Assembly (NCBI RefSeq): GCF_036417845.1 | Contig: NC_089980.1 | Coordinates: 57,658,501 to 57,722,500, forward strand | DNA from: Apteryx mantelli | Lineage: Eukaryota > Chordata > Aves > Apterygiformes > Apterygidae | DNA length: 64,000 nucleotides | Reading direction: 5' to 3' | Part shown: positions 1 through 13,205 of the stretch, in pieces | Layout of the letters: the number at the start of each line of letters is the position of its first letter | How positions within the stretch are numbered: position 1 is the stretch's first letter | The notes under the pieces: model-generated | The model's input: the letters and a program-made list of their open reading frames with translations, nothing else | Database searches by the model: none | Told to the model about the DNA's origin: nothing | Made by a program: the position numbers and the translations under genes

Positions 1-3000
1 AGTTGACTAAAATATCCATTCCTACTTCTTACTCAATTAGACTATCCCAAACCCGAATACAAATCTTGACTCCTGCAGCTTCAACATCTTTTTCCTCTGA
101 GATGCTTTGGTTTTTCAGGCTAATGTTATTTTACAGTGTCTGTCTTTTCTTTCCTTCTAAGCTTTGGTCTTTTTCAAGACATGTAGAAGAGACATCATGT
201 ATAATGGACAAATCTTTAACTAACATGTTAATTCCAGGCCAGTGTATGTCGAATGGATAGAAATGGTAAAATTAGTATGAAATCTATTGACCTCAACAAA
301 GCTATGACTTTTACATCAGTTGAAATGCAGTCCTATCTTTTGAAATAGTATGAAATACACTTTCCAAATCAACATGGCATTTAACATTTCCTACCATGGT
401 TCAGATATCTGACCTACACTGCTGTGGCTTGAAAGGTTGCAGAAGTTCAAAACTTATTGCAACTGTAATATAGCAATGCCCAAAAGCCTTCACCTGAATA
501 AGGATCCTGTTCTCTTTAGTGCTTTTAAACATGCAAGAAAAGGAAATGGGTTGGGAAAAGCTTACAATCAAAGACGAGTAGGCAACATCATCAGGCTTGT
601 TCTAATGAGGGAACTGGGACATGTTCCAACAATTCATGTTAAGTTTGAAACATCATTCTAGTTGATAAAATGGAGAGGAGGCAGGAAACTCTGCCAGCTC
701 TTTTAAGCAATCTTCTGGGCTCACCCAGAAAGCAGAACCTTACACTGCAACTCAACTTGTTGAGTAAAAAGCTCCTGTGGGAAGAAGATAAGTGAAAATC
801 TTCCCTCTCTCCAGAATTGTCCATTCAGCTTCTTATGAAGAGTGCCATAGCAAAAGAATTACTATTTAGGGCTCAGGTATGACCTGTCCTCACTGAAGTA
901 GCTGCAAATAAAAAGTCTTACTGGTGTAAAATACAAGGACCTTTTAAAAGGCAGGTATTTAGACAGGAAAGGGTCACAGAGGTGAAGGAACTTCACCTAA
1001 GGTGTGTCAGCTGCCCAGTGGCATGGCCAAGGTGCCCACTGATCCACAGGCCAATAAAACAGACACAAGATCACAATCTTCTTATTTTTAACCATGTAGG
1101 CTAGAAGGTGCAAATGATACCAAGAAGATTTTGCACAAGAAGCCAACTCTTTTTCAGCTACTTTTTCCTGGATGTTAGTAGTATTGAATATCTCTGCAGC
1201 CCACCCTCATCAGACAACAGAGAAAGCAGTAGATCTTCCTGTACTTAATTCTGCATGTCTTTGTAGCTTGATTTATATACAGAGAAAACAACAAGACCAT
1301 TAAGGATGAAAATAATTGAGCACAAGGGCAACGAGGAGGAATGATGTAAACTTGCCCACTGATAGAGTGATTTTTCTCTCCTTACCATCCTTACCCCTTG
1401 CATGAGATTTATGGCCTTAAAAAAATCATAAAACTAAGGGTGCAAAGAGACAGGCTATTGGAAAGAAGAGGAAGAAGACTTGGATCTTTATTTTAGCTTT
1501 AGCACCCAAAAGGCACAGAAACAATGATACTATGTTTTATTTTTCATTTTCAAATGGACTTGCATTATTGCTTAATTCATCCTCATAACCACTCTCAGAG
1601 AAAATAATAATGTTGTAATATGGTTACAATGAAGGCTTTGGAAGGTTGGTCCCAACAGTTTCTTCATAACAGTAGATAAAACTACCAGCTACTTATTGCC
1701 TGTAGCAATTTAAAATCACTCTATCTCTGATGTAATATTTTATCCATGTGAGTGTTTGATGGGGTTGGGGTTTGAGTGTTTTGCCCCACTGCCTGCTTAA
1801 AGGTGGATAAGTCATGTTTAAATCAATGAGATATCAATTCATCAAGTAATTTAAGTATACGCCTAGCCTGAAGTTGTTCACCTGATTCACCTGGGGGCCT
1901 CTTGAAAGCATTTTTCCTTGTCACTTGGAGGCTGAGAAAATTCAGCATGAGGATTAGGAAAGAAATGACAGGAAAGTATTTCACAGCCAATGAACATTGC
2001 TATCTGGTTGCTGACTCAGTTGCAGGGATAGAGAGGGCTCCTGGGACAAGAAGTGTTCATGCAATAGGGGTAGCATTCACCTCCCTTAATGGTAGATAAT
2101 TGCAGCGTAGACATGTACACCTCAGCTATCCTGCAGGGCCCCACCGTAGTCAGTGGAGAAATAGGCTTTTCTAGGTACACTTAAGTAGGATAGGCCAAAT
2201 CAATTGTGAACTTTAGGCACCTTTTTCTCTCCATTCCTTGTGAAAGGGACTCAGGGTGATTAGCTCAAAGGCAGGCACCTACACTGCAGAGGTGTCACAT
2301 TAGGTGACATCAGATCCTCTTCCTCCCCCCCAGGAAAAATCTCTGAAGCAAAGGCCTGGAACAAACACATTTGTATTTTCCTGGAAATAGTTTCTGCTCC
2401 TACTTTTGCTTCCAGTAATCCATCCTACAGTTTTCTTCCTGATCCTATGCCATTAAAGATCCCCAGATGTGAGCCTGACATTGGCAATATGCAAATGCCC
2501 ACTCTTTCTTTTGGGATAGTGGTGCTACTAACTGCAGTTGCCAGAGACCAGATGCATCCCCAATGCTCAGTCAGTTCTGTGACTGCAAAACTCAGCAAAA
2601 TGTTTGGAAGCAAAATGACTGAAAAAGCTAATAAAGTGCAGCATCGCTTGCATGGATCTATGTTCTTCAGTACCAAAGCTTTGATTCTGTCAAACAAAAA
2701 AAGAAAGGCAAGTTTGATTCCTATGTGTTTCTAAATCCTAGTTAAATTCAGAACATTTATAGAAGTGCCTGTTTTATCCTGAGTACTTTGTAACCAGGGA
2801 ATTCAAATTGCTCAATTCAGTCAAACAGTACACCTTTCTTTTGAGATATGATTCATTTCCTAGGTGAAATACCAGTTAGTCCAGAGCTGAATGGAAACTA
2901 GAACCCAGCCTTTAGTGGTTTTAGTGTTATATTTAAAACATACTTTTCTTAAACTGGAAGCTAAAACCCCAGCTGTTCAAAGACTTCTATGGGTGCTTAA

Positions 3001-3560
3001 CAGTATATTTGGTAACTGTCTCCAGCAATGTCAAGAAGATTGTTCACAGTGCCTAATGTTAAACCTGAGTATGAATTTTGCTGGATTGGGTCTTAAAAGC
3101 TAAATCCAGCAAGATTATGGGTGTTCTGGCCCCAGTCTATGAATCAGCATAGGTATTTCTGTAGTCTACTCCTATTAGTAAGGTAATAACGATCCAGTAA
3201 GTACCCAAAACTTTGTGCTTCAAGTTATAGTATGGTTTTCAGTGTAATCAAACAGTGGCTTAGAGCCCATCCTTTATATAATAAGATTTTCCTTCCACAG
3301 AAGAAAAATGGAGCTAACTGCATGAAACTCAGATGAATACACTGATGATGTGTTAGCAAAATGGAGCTTGAACAATGTTTTCCCCCAGAGAAAATCACCT
3401 AGCAAGGAAATTACATCAAGAGTGTGTATTTCCAAAAACACACTCCAGATATTCTTTCTGTTTTCTTTAAGATGACTACTTTATCCAGTAGTCTGATGAG
3501 TGTTTCATGCAATAACTAAAACAAGTTTGTGTAAAAGTGAAAGCAAGTAATTTTACATAC

Positions 3561-3604
3561 CTCTTAATTTTTCTCTGGCCTTGGCAGATATATCAGCTTG
3601 CATC
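3561..3604 (-). other. Weak candidate exon, minus strand
   Basis: A 44-base segment between a weak acceptor (TTAAAATTGACAG) and a good donor (AGAG/gtatgt) is open only in phase 2 to 1 and reads MQADISAKAREKLR. The acceptor lacks a real pyrimidine tract, so this is low confidence. Confidence 0.15.
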
Positions 3605-3962
3605 CTGTCAATTTTAACATAACTCAGCAGCTTCATCATGTGCAAAACACATGGTGATACACAGGTGCACAACAATATGGATGCAGATTGTGTTTTAAAA
3701 CAAATGGGAAGGTCAAATGTGGTCATGGGAATTTCCTTTAAACCTATATAAGGAATCAGCCATATGAAGTCTTCTGTGACAGTTTTACAGTATATCAGAT
3801 TTTTTCCCATGTCAAAAAACATGCACAGAGAACAGGAAACATCATGTTCCTTTTGTGCTGAATGTGATGTGACTGGCAGTTCATTGAATTAAGGCTGATT
3901 TATCAGTTGTGTCTAATATGAATAGTTACTCCCTTTTTCTAAATCTGGGGTTGACACTTCCT

Positions 3963-3984
3963 GCAAATGGTAAGCAAATGGTAA
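3963..3984 (+). repeat. Short tandem duplication
   Basis: Two adjacent perfect copies of the 11-mer GCAAATGGTAA, likely a replication-slippage duplication. Confidence 0.85.
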
Positions 3985-4883
3985 GCATCCTCAACTCCCC
4001 TTTGCTTTAGAGCTATCAAGGGTGGGATTCATCAGACCTTACTTCAGACATCTGTCACCATATGTTTACAGCTGAGCTAAACTGACCTAGGTCCTCTCCA
4101 TAGACCTTGGAAAAAAAAAATTGACTGTTTTAGGAATAAGTCATCTGACCAGTTTTGGACACATGAGAGGAAAACACCTCTTCCTTGAATTTAAAGAGAA
4201 CTCAAGGTTACGAACTCAGACAGAGATATCTATTCAGAGTAGCTCTTTGTTGTCATCATTCATGAACTACTTCTATCACTTTCTCATATCCCAGATAAAT
4301 TGAGATCGATTCTTTGAAAGATGGAGTTTACTTTCCCGTAGACACATCCTATCCAGGAGATATTCCTAGAAGATTATACTCTTTTGTCTTCCCTTTTGGC
4401 AAATTCAGTGAGTGACAGTTGAATTATGTAGATTCAATTTATTTGGACAATGGCAAACAAGGCCATATCCAGCCAAGTTAAATGAAAACAGACTAAAAAA
4501 GAAGGTCAGAAAATTCTCCTATTTTACAGCATACTATTTTCCTTCCCTATTTTCAAGATCCCTCAACAGGACTTTCAGGCCCTACTTCTTTTCCTTCTGA
4601 GAAGGCCAAAGGTTGCATAAGCTTCAAATCTGCATTTGCCAAATAATCCTCAGCCTCAGCAAGAAGTGGCAAACAGAAAATGGCACTGAGCATGTAGACC
4701 ATAGAAACATTCAGGTGATCCCAGAGGCTGAGGTCAAAGGGAGCACGGGAAAACAATGGTGTCGCTGTCCTTGTTGCTAAGAGGAAAGCAAAATTCTCTC
4801 CCCATCTTTCCTGGGCCAGGCAAAAGAAACAGCGGTGAGACTTAATGCCACAGAGCTCAGTCTTTTCCCCCTGCCCCTGCAAG

Positions 4884-4978
4884 AAGATGCAGGTTGATCA
4901 GGATGAAGGCTTGGCTGTTGGGGAGCCAGAGCAGCTGCTTCTTGGCCTGGGAGCTGCTTCAATGTTTCCAATCAAAAG
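4884..4978 (+). other. Candidate internal exon, plus strand (95 nt)
   Basis: A pyrimidine-rich acceptor (TTTTCCCCCTGCCCCTGCAAG) and donor AAAAG/gtgagc bound 95 bases. In phase 0 to 2 they read KMQVDQDEGLAVGEPEQLLL and end ASMFPIK. Weak segments at 6,199-6,275, 7,239-7,260 and 8,116-8,155 could connect it in frame to 8,436, but each was chosen with freedom of phase. Confidence 0.2.
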
Positions 4979-5258
4979 GTGAGCAGCACCAGAACCTGAT
5001 GGAAACAGAAACTGCTCTGGCTGGGCTTCCTTTCTTCCACAGGGAGGATCTCCTCTTTTTCAGTGTCTTCTCTCCTCCTGTCCAATGGGATAGACAGAGA
5101 AAAAGATGTTGTGCCTGCCTCTTCCAGCTCCCACTCTTATCTTAGGGAAGGGAGAAAGGGAATATGTCTCCCACCAGAGCTGTTGTATCATATTTAGCAA
5201 AACCTTTTTCTTTCCTGCCTAAATCAAGATATTTCACAAAAGTCTACCACTACAAAAA

Positions 5259-5290
5259 ACACACACATGCATGCACACATGCACGCACAC
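5259..5290 (+). repeat. AC/ATGC microsatellite
   Basis: An imperfect alternating purine-pyrimidine run made of ACAC and ATGC units, a candidate length polymorphism. Confidence 0.9.
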
Positions 5291-5438
5291 TTCTCCCACC
5301 CAAGATTTTCAGAAGGTCTCATTTTCACTCACATCCTACAGAGACAATATCTGATACTTGCTGATATATCAAGTGAGAGCCTTGTCCACCTGCTCCCACT
5401 TGGACATGCTCTTGTGGCTCACTGCAGGTGGAGGACCC

Positions 5439-5459
5439 TTTTTTTTTTTTTTTTTTTTT
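5439..5459 (+). repeat. T21 homopolymer
   Basis: Twenty-one T in a row, possibly the reversed A-tail of an old minus-strand insertion, but no element body is recognisable beside it. Confidence 0.9.
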
Positions 5460-7140
5460 AAACCAGTTATTGGAATATTATTCCTTCAAAGATAGATTCC
5501 TTTCTGGTGGGATGCCCTTCCTCAAGGAATCTAAAGCACAGGGTATAAAAAGACAGAGGGTATCCTGGATTCCCACAATATCAGCTGCTGGCACCTCCTT
5601 TGAAGCATAGGGCATAGAAGCAACTCTGATGATGCTCTAAGTAACACCAAGGACTGGCTTGATCCAGTTAGCCCCAGCTGGATCAGTGGCACAGACAGAG
5701 CTAGCAGGCATCTTTGCCCTGCCCTCCTCTTTGCTCCCATTATGTTCAGTGCAAGCTAGAGGTCTGTATTAGCCACCTTCATTCTGTCCCCTAGACGTGT
5801 TTGTGTTCATTGCATCCTAATTCTCTTTTGGCTCTTTTTGCTTCCTGGCACAAAATAATCAGCAATATTACCTGAGGAAAAGCACCTTTCTTTCTCTCCC
5901 TGGTATTTGTTCCAGCACTGTCTGCTTGAGTAGCCTGAAATTCAAAACTATGCTCTTGAATGAAAACCAGTTTACAAACTGATTGTTCTAAGATTCTGTC
6001 AGTAGTTATTTCATTTTTTAATTTCTCCTTTTTAATATGTGCCCAGAATGTCAGAAATTTTAGGGATAAGAACATTCTGGAAGAAATATCCAAAGGCAAC
6101 TAAAGGCTTATTTCAAGATCCCGGTGTCAGTTGTAGAACTAATGAAATGAATGTTGATTCTTTATACAAATATCCAATGATGCAACCACCTGACTAAGTC
6201 GAGTACAGTTCAGAATCAATGCTAAAGATGATCAGGCCAAATACATTACAAGCATATTTCAGAGAGAAAGAGGAGGTAAGTCTTGAAAACAGTTAACTAA
6301 ACAAACACCTCAGCTGCTGTATGATGTAGTCTGACCTCAGAAGAACAGTTGCTTTTCAAGCCAAAGGGAGATGAGGCAATGAGAAAAATGAGGGCAATTA
6401 GGCAATAAAAGTGTTACTGTGCATTTGACATTTCATTTAAAACATCTTTCAGCAAAGACTTCTTTCCCTTTTAATGAAGAATTCCATGGATACATCAGTA
6501 AAAGACTGCCCCAAAGAGCCAGCTGTTGTGCAAAAAATTTCAGTTTCCTCTACCCAAAGATATGGATGCATTTCCTACTTGTATGTGAATTAATTTCTAC
6601 GGGTATCCACAGATGAAACACCAGGCATAGCAACTATTTTTGCAGTGTTTGTTTCCTAAGGTCATTCTTTAAAAGCCATCTCTTTCTTTTCCTCCATATT
6701 TATCATCTTTTGCCTGTGGGGAATCTGAGAGCAAGGCATGTACATCTGTACACACCATAACTGTGGTTAGCCCTTTTGCTGTAGTAAGTGAGCAATAAGA
6801 ATGGAAAAGAAATAAATAAAAGCAACCTGAAAAACATCTAACTTACCAAGCCAGTAAGAGCTTTCAGACAGAGACAAACACAGTCTTTCTGCTTGCACAA
6901 ATGCACATCTAAAATAGTGTTGCCAGTATATTATGGCTCTATTCCAGACTCACATCACTGTAAGATGAGAGTGAATTCTGGAGCCCCAAAAAAAGTTTAA
7001 CAAAAGTGAAGCAAGTCTGAGACTTACGTAATGTGCTGAATTAATAGAGTAGTGCACTTTAGAGGCATTGTACCAATAATAATCAACTATCAGTGAGGAA
7101 TATTCATCAATTTAAAGCTTTTAAGACCTTGAATTGGATG

Positions 7141-7220
7141 GCTCATTGGTGTAAATTACCACAGGTCCATTTAGTTCAGTAAAATTTTACACTGACTTGC
7201 ACCATCTTGCAGGTCTAGCC
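7141..7220. repeat. Old dispersed repeat with inverted-repeat character
   Basis: GGTGTAAATTACCACAGGTC, then TTTAGTTCAG and GTAAAATTTTACACTGACTT resemble an old sauropsid repeat in which TGGTGTAAAT and ATTTACACCA arms flank a CCATTGACTTC core. A related stretch lies at 34.2 kb. The family name is uncertain. Confidence 0.35.
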
Positions 7221-8435
7221 TCTTCTTTTCTTTTCCAGGACTGCTGATTCTTAAATCAAGGTAGGTAAGTCAGCCAAATTACTAAGGACAAGCAAGTTCC
7301 ATAATGGTCAGAGGTTCCTGAATACAGTTTCCAATAACTTTTTCAAATTTCTTACCAGTTTGATTGGTAAGAATTAGCATGGTAGTCTCCTCAGAACAAG
7401 CTTTCTCTAGACATCACAGTAATTCTCCGTTATGTATTAGCACAAACTTCTGGATGCAGAGACTTGGCCCTTTGTTATACCCCAAAGGAGGCAAACGTGC
7501 ATAGGTACCAGCACTCACTTCCCAAAACAGTGTTTGCCAAGTTCTTTGGACACTGCTCCCTTACCATCACCCATGGCTCAGACACCACGGCACACCAAAC
7601 TACACTGAATACTGTTGTTACCAGATAAAGTGCTCCCATATACAGCAGTGATTAAACAGAATAAAATGAGAAAGGTAGGCATCTCTTAGACAAGCATCTC
7701 TCATTTTAGCTCAATCCACACCCTTCCTAAGTACGAAGGCACCTGAAAATTAACAACAGCCAAAGCTCTACTCATTCAAAGTCAGGAGAAAGATATTAGA
7801 ATAGTTATTCTGAGTCTGCTAGTAACACATAGGTCCTGCTTTGACCATCAGCAGCCTGGAATTTTCATCCCTGAGAAGAACAGTGTGGGTGAAAAACCTA
7901 GGAAAAGCTAAGGCAGCCCAGTGACACAATACTACCAGTGCTGACTCAAGAGCGACCTTGGGATTCCTGTTTCTGAGTCAGTGGTGACTCTACACAACAC
8001 ACTGGTAATCGGCTCCTTATCTGAGGATGAGCTGCCATACTATTGCAGCAGCCCAGTGACTCATCCAGGAAGTATCTGCACTGCTATTCGTCTAGCGGGG
8101 AACGCTGACATTTAGTGAGGGGAAAATGGCCTTGTTCCAAAGCAGTGAAGTAATGGTATGATAGTAATAATAATTTACTTCTACAAAGTGCCTCTTATTG
8201 TGAAGAAGCACTCAACAGATTATATCTATGTGTATACGTAGAGATCAATCAGTCCCCTCTGCAGGGGACATGCCAACCATCCTGCATCGACAATACTGCA
8301 CAATAGCATTTTAGAGAAGTGAAGAAAAGCTTCTCCAAATGAATACACAGAAAAAGCATATTGTGCAGGAAAAAATGGCCAGGTTATATTTACAAATATG
8401 TGCTTATTCAGACAGGAGATTCTCTTATCTTCTAG

Positions 8436-8518
8436 TTTCCTAATGCCAGGCCAGTGCCAGGGCAAGGCTTTGTGCAAGCATTAAACAACAAACACAAGAG
8501 AAAACCCAAGGCACAAAG
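8436..8518 (+). other. Candidate internal exon, plus strand (83 nt), phase-matched to 12,731
   Basis: A good acceptor (GATTCTCTTATCTTCTAG) and a consensus donor (AAAG/gtaagt) bound 83 bases open in only one frame, phase 0 to 2. The translation is FPNARPVPGQGFVQALNNK followed by a basic HKRKPKAQ tail. Its split Arg codon joins in frame to 12,731-13,145 across a 4.2 kb gap. No known family is recognised. Confidence 0.25.
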
Positions 8519-8589
8519 GTAAGTAATAAATACATGTGCATTGGCAAGATGGAAGACCAGCAGCCTACACACACTGTTACATTCAGTCT

Positions 8590-8880
8590 GACCCCATGGA
8601 CCCATAAACTCAGTGACCTTGTCCCAAGTTGGGCCAGCTGAGGATGTTGCCCATCAGCTCTCACCCTCGGCCAAGGGAGGAGCCCAGGCAGCCGTGAGCC
8701 TCCTCACCCCAACCGGTTGCCACTGCCATGCCACCTCTGCCCTGCCCCACGCAGCAAGCAACACTCATTGGCTTCTCACCGTCCTTCCCACCGTGCCGTG
8801 CATCCCACTCCCTCCTCTGCACTGCCAGTAGTGGCCAGCTGGCTGTGCAGTGGCCAGGGGAACAGACAGATCCAGCTGGG
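8590..8880. other. GC-richer patch
   Basis: A C-rich patch of about 290 bases in AT-rich surroundings, followed by an A-rich tail of AAATAAAA-like units (8,881-8,925). CpG density is modest. The GC body with an A-rich tail could be an old retroposed sequence, but no source gene is recognisable. Confidence 0.35.
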
Positions 8881-11800
8881 CATAAATAAAACAAAAAGAA
8901 AAATTTTAAATAAAATAAAATGTCTGTGCTCAGCTCTTCCAGTTCCCTGACCCAACTCACCACCTAGCCCCACAAGTGCTTGGGCTGATACGGCACAGCC
9001 TTTGGCACCTGCCCAAATCCACACTCTCCATTCTGCAGCAGATAAGTGAATCCACAAGCCTTGGTCCAATTCTTACTCACACCAGAGGCACCTGTGAGGA
9101 TACCGTAAGTGGATGCAGGTGGCCACTATATAGTGATAAAGTGCCTCAGAGGATGGTTATTTCATATCATCATGGCCAACTGTTACTGTCTTTGTTCTTT
9201 CCACAATAATCTTATAGGAAAGCACAGTAGCGTTCAAGTAACTGTGCTTATTAACTCTGTGCAAGGTGTTATATGAACACATTGCAGTGCTAGCAGTCTT
9301 TTAAAGCACAGTAGGGCCATAAAACAAGCCACGTACAATTTAAAGTTAGCTTATTCCTGTCAATTATATATTGGCTTTACTATAAGAATTACTGCAGTTA
9401 ATATACATAAGCAACCCAGAACAAAGGGAAAAAAAGCCAGTAGGTTTTTCAAGGCAATGCCAGCCAAGCAGACAACAGACATATCCTGTGTGGGATTTTC
9501 AAAGACATCCAACAGTGACCTAATTGTTCTCCCATCAAAGTCTACAGGGGTTTTACTATTGATTTGCAATATAGGTGCAGTTAGTATGGCTGGAATTTAA
9601 CAGTAGTGAAAAGATCTCTCCTCTGCCTTCAGTTTTACAGACAACCTCTTCCTGTTCATAACTTTGGAGTTCTTTTCTTTCATGTCAGCTATAAAACTTT
9701 TGTATAGAAAAGTCATAAATATTCAATCCTATTGAATTTTCTCTTAGTGCAATTTAGAAGCTGGAAACAAGGCAGGAAAACCAGTATCACAGTATCAGAA
9801 AAAATTGTGGAGTCCCTCTGCAACAATTCACAACTACTTCTGATCTGTGTTTTCCTCTGAGTGTTGCAAGAAGGTTTAATCTGGGAAGACATGAGGTGGA
9901 TTTGGAGTGGCAGACCCATTAGGCAGAAAGAGTAGGTAAGATCTTAGACTGTGATGCTATTGTAGTCTAGGAACCATTGAGATCAAAATCCTATTGGATT
10001 ACTGGTGTAATTTAATTAAATGCTCAGACATACACATACAGTCACATTTATGTATATGGGGCATTACACCCCCAAACCTCCTGTTAAAGCATATTAGGGA
10101 TTCATATTTCAGTAACAGCCAAACGCTGCTGGCAGTGGTATTTTTATTTGTTCTCTAGCATTACAAACTCTGTGCTAGTCAGCATGTGAAACAACTCCCC
10201 CCTCCTCCACAACTTAGGGTAGGGACAAGACACCTTAGAAGGACAAGACTGGCAAATGAACAGCATGTGGGTATTGTATTTTGTCACCCTCTTGTTTGCA
10301 CAGTGTAGCTCACCACCTGCTCAGCAGCTATTTTTCATATGTTAGTTATTTAGATCATGTCAACAAATGCATGTTTATGTGTAAGTGCTAATTATGCCAA
10401 TGTAAAGGAAACCAAGATAATATTAATGATCCTCTCTTCACTCTGCTTTGATTTTGTTTTCATTGATTCATTGGGTTGGCCTCACTGTGTGTTGCAGGGT
10501 GGCTGAGGTTCAAAAGCACGCATGATGGATTACTCATGCTGAACTACCCAGCACCCTTTGTAGCGAAGGTCATGTCTTAAACCATTCCCTTGCTCGTAAT
10601 CATGTCAGAGTCGATAAACATTTATATCTGAATAGCAAACGTAGCAGTGCTAGTGGTTCAGATTAAGGAGGAAAGGACACAGGTCAGGAAAAGAGACTGC
10701 TCTATTGGTTTTCTCCGCCACAATATCCTTGATCAATACAACTAGCATCTCTCACCACCTGACCCAACACATGAGAATATCTTACCTGGATCCTTTTATA
10801 AAAAATAAGTTTACTCTGCTGGTATTTTTAGAGAATCCTGAAATGCAGTCTGTTCTGGACTTTCTTCAAGGTGAGACCGGATCTCTTCTGCATGAATTTG
10901 CAAAGTTAACAAATCAGTTCAGACATGTTCACAGGGGTGTTTCCAATAACACCAGAACAGATCATAAATTTCACCGCTTCCACCAAAAACAGGAGATAAT
11001 CTCTAGGCTAAATTGCAAGCTCAGCTTAGTCAGAAGCTCAAGGCTCAGCCTGAATGCTTCTGACTCCCCCGCACATATGTTGAAGTACTTGTAGTTAGCC
11101 TCTGGCTTTCAAAATTGGCATTTAAGGAGATAGGGCTTGTGTTCCTCTGGGCCTAAAATAAATTTTACTGAGTGGAAAATAAAGTATGTAAATTATTAGT
11201 CCCTAGATTTGGGTAATTAGAGGGTTAGTGGACTTATATCTGCAATTGCACTACAAACAGAATGCTACAGTATGCTTTCTGTATCTCACTGGACCAATTG
11301 GCACTTAATGACAGTGAAATTCAAGGTATGCTGCTGAAAAGCCGGCCCTTGCAAATGACAGCTGGAGCTTGTGAACTGCGCTCTACTATTTTTCTGCCAA
11401 CATTGTGTGCAGGTTGCTTGAAATCTCACCTTTGTGGGAAATTGGGGAAAATGAGGGACTCATGACTGACTGAACATTTACAGAGAAAATTTTGTCTGAG
11501 GCAATGCTTGTTTTTCAGTGGTTTCAAGTCATCTATTCAGAACAATCACTGGAGGGATGGGTTCACTGTGGCAAAACAATAATGGTTTTGGAAAAGTTTT
11601 CAGTAAATTTGGAAGACCCTTGTGTGTGAATTTCCTTTAAGTAACTTATGATCTAGATTCTTTTTTCTTTACTTTTGTCTTCTAAAACTATGAGCTGAGT
11701 TTAAAATCCTGGCAAGCAGCAGAGTCTGAAGTAGGTATGTGGAAGCTGGGTGCACCTAAAACAGAAAAAGCTCCTCACATGCTGTGGTGGTGCAGCCAAA

Positions 11801-12399
11801 TTCTTCATTGTCATGGACGTCATTGAGACATTCATGCCAAGGAAAATTTGTTGTGAAAATTACTCTCTGGTTTTATAACGTCATACAGGATCCTTTCTGT
11901 GCTGGTAGAAATGCCAATATAAAACACAGCAGTAGCAACCCAGGACCGGAGCATTAATGGACATTCACCTGACTCCAAATAGCAGGTCACCTTGACCACA
12001 CTCATCACTGCTATTAATTGCATTTTATTCATGTGAGACTCTATTCACCACTGCAGCACAGACCAGTGCTCGGTCTCCCACGCTGACAAAGCTATCAACA
12101 ATATCTGAAGGTAGGTCTTCAACTAAGAAGAGTTACTGTAACTCCACTCAGCATAGCTTGAAAATTCATACTACCTGAGGATTTGCACCCATCCCCTCCT
12201 CTGTTACTGATGGTTTTTCACTTGTTCTGCTCTTGGGAAAGTTTCACCCATCAGCATCATGCAGTTTGGTTAAGCACTTCTACACCATGAAGCAGATAAT
12301 TCGAACACATAGAAGTTGGACATTTCCCGACAGTTTAATCAGTAAACAGTTGCAAATAGGGAAAAAAGAGAGAGAGAGAGAAAACAAAAACAAAACAGA

Positions 12400-12600
12400 A
12401 CTCCCTAATTGATTCACAAACTGAAAGGATTAAGAACACTCTAGATTATTTATTCACAGTTAACAATTTATCCAGCTCTAATTACAGCTGCTGGAACACT
12501 TTCCTAGCTGCAGTATTAATTATACTTATTTCATGACTGCTATTTCTATGAACGGAAGATGAAATATGCAATTAGGTGATCAGATATCACACCGGTATCA
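12400..12600. promoter_or_regulatory. Possible conserved noncoding element
   Basis: An AT-rich, non-repetitive block holds several homeodomain cores (CTAATTGATT, TAATTA) and E-box CAGCTG. TAATTACAGCTG at 12,479-12,490 sets a homeodomain core directly against an E-box. The texture resembles developmental enhancers; this is inference only. Confidence 0.25.
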
Positions 12601-12603
12601 CTG

Positions 12604-12630
<27 letters not shown>
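12604..12630 (+). repeat. T27 homopolymer
   Basis: Twenty-seven T in a row, the longest homopolymer in the window. It could be the reversed A-tail of a retrocopy or simply an expanded tract. The flanks show no recognisable retrocopy. Length is likely unreliable in the assembly. Confidence 0.9.
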
Positions 12631-12634
<4 letters not shown>

Positions 12635-12730
12635 TAGATATCATTATCCTCTTAAAACACTGCTAAAGGTTGGGCATAATTGCTGCCCATCATTTAACAC
12701 AGAGTAAAGAAAGAGTTTAGCCCCTTACAG

Positions 12731-13145
12731 AAGCAGGCACCTTCTACCCAACAAGCAAGCACAGATCACCCAGAACAAAGGCACACGTGTGCAAAAAGGT
12801 TTGCAAAGGCTTGAGTATCAGTTACAACTGCAGAAAGAAACAGAAAAGCTAAGGGAGAAGGCTACCAAGAAACACCAGATTAGTCTGGACAGCACTAAGC
12901 ACACAGTCCTGAGAAAAGTAAAACAAAGTGACTTCTGCACCTACGTGCTGCACGGAAAGGACCTCAAAACCACGAGCAAGGACACTGACCAGCTGGGATC
13001 CCTGTGTCATTCGAAAAACAAGACTCTGGCTTTGCACGGGAGAAATTCAAAGAAACCCTTGATTCCATCACCAGTATCTCCATCTATGGAAGCAATCCAT
13101 CATGATGCTTTATATTTAGCTAAAAGCTTGTGTCAGAAAGAGTAA
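12731..13145 (+). other. Candidate 3'-terminal coding exon of an unrecognised coiled-coil-like protein
   Basis: After the acceptor AGCCCCTTACAG the frame is open for 138 codons to TAA. The translation is Lys/Gln/Glu-rich and helical at first (LQRLEYQLQLQKETEKLREK), then Ser/Lys-rich with PLIPSPVSPSMEA near the end. It needs two bases from a previous exon, and the candidate at 8,436-8,518 supplies exactly that. Open frames of this length occur by chance several times in this window, so length alone is no proof. There is no AATAAA nearby; an ATTAAA lies at about 13,339. I do not recognise the family. Confidence 0.3.
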
Positions 13146-13205
13146 CAACAGGAAGAACATTAATATCTTGTTCTTTTATACTGCTCCTTGTATACTACTT
13201 CTCAA

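Larger units (their letters stand above)
1..4883. other. AT-rich gene-poor stretch
   Basis: No supported gene. An open frame at 437-661 has no splice or homology support. Apart from the weak minus-strand segment at 3.56 kb and the 11-mer duplication at 3.96 kb, I see nothing distinct. Confidence 0.6.

Noticed and set aside
437-661. 74-codon frame near the left edge
   Set aside because: No homology, splice or promoter support; length expected by chance.
6842-6900. Possible minus-strand exon with a gtaagt donor
   Set aside because: The acceptor has almost no pyrimidine tract. The Cys-rich 14-codon product is unconvincing and would sit inside the plus-strand candidate chain.
10705-11094. 129-codon plus-strand frame with an internal donor at 10,871
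   Set aside because: A 39-base splice-flanked piece (10,832-10,870) is possible, but the acceptor is weak and the phase does not connect to neighbours. Frames of this length occur by chance here.
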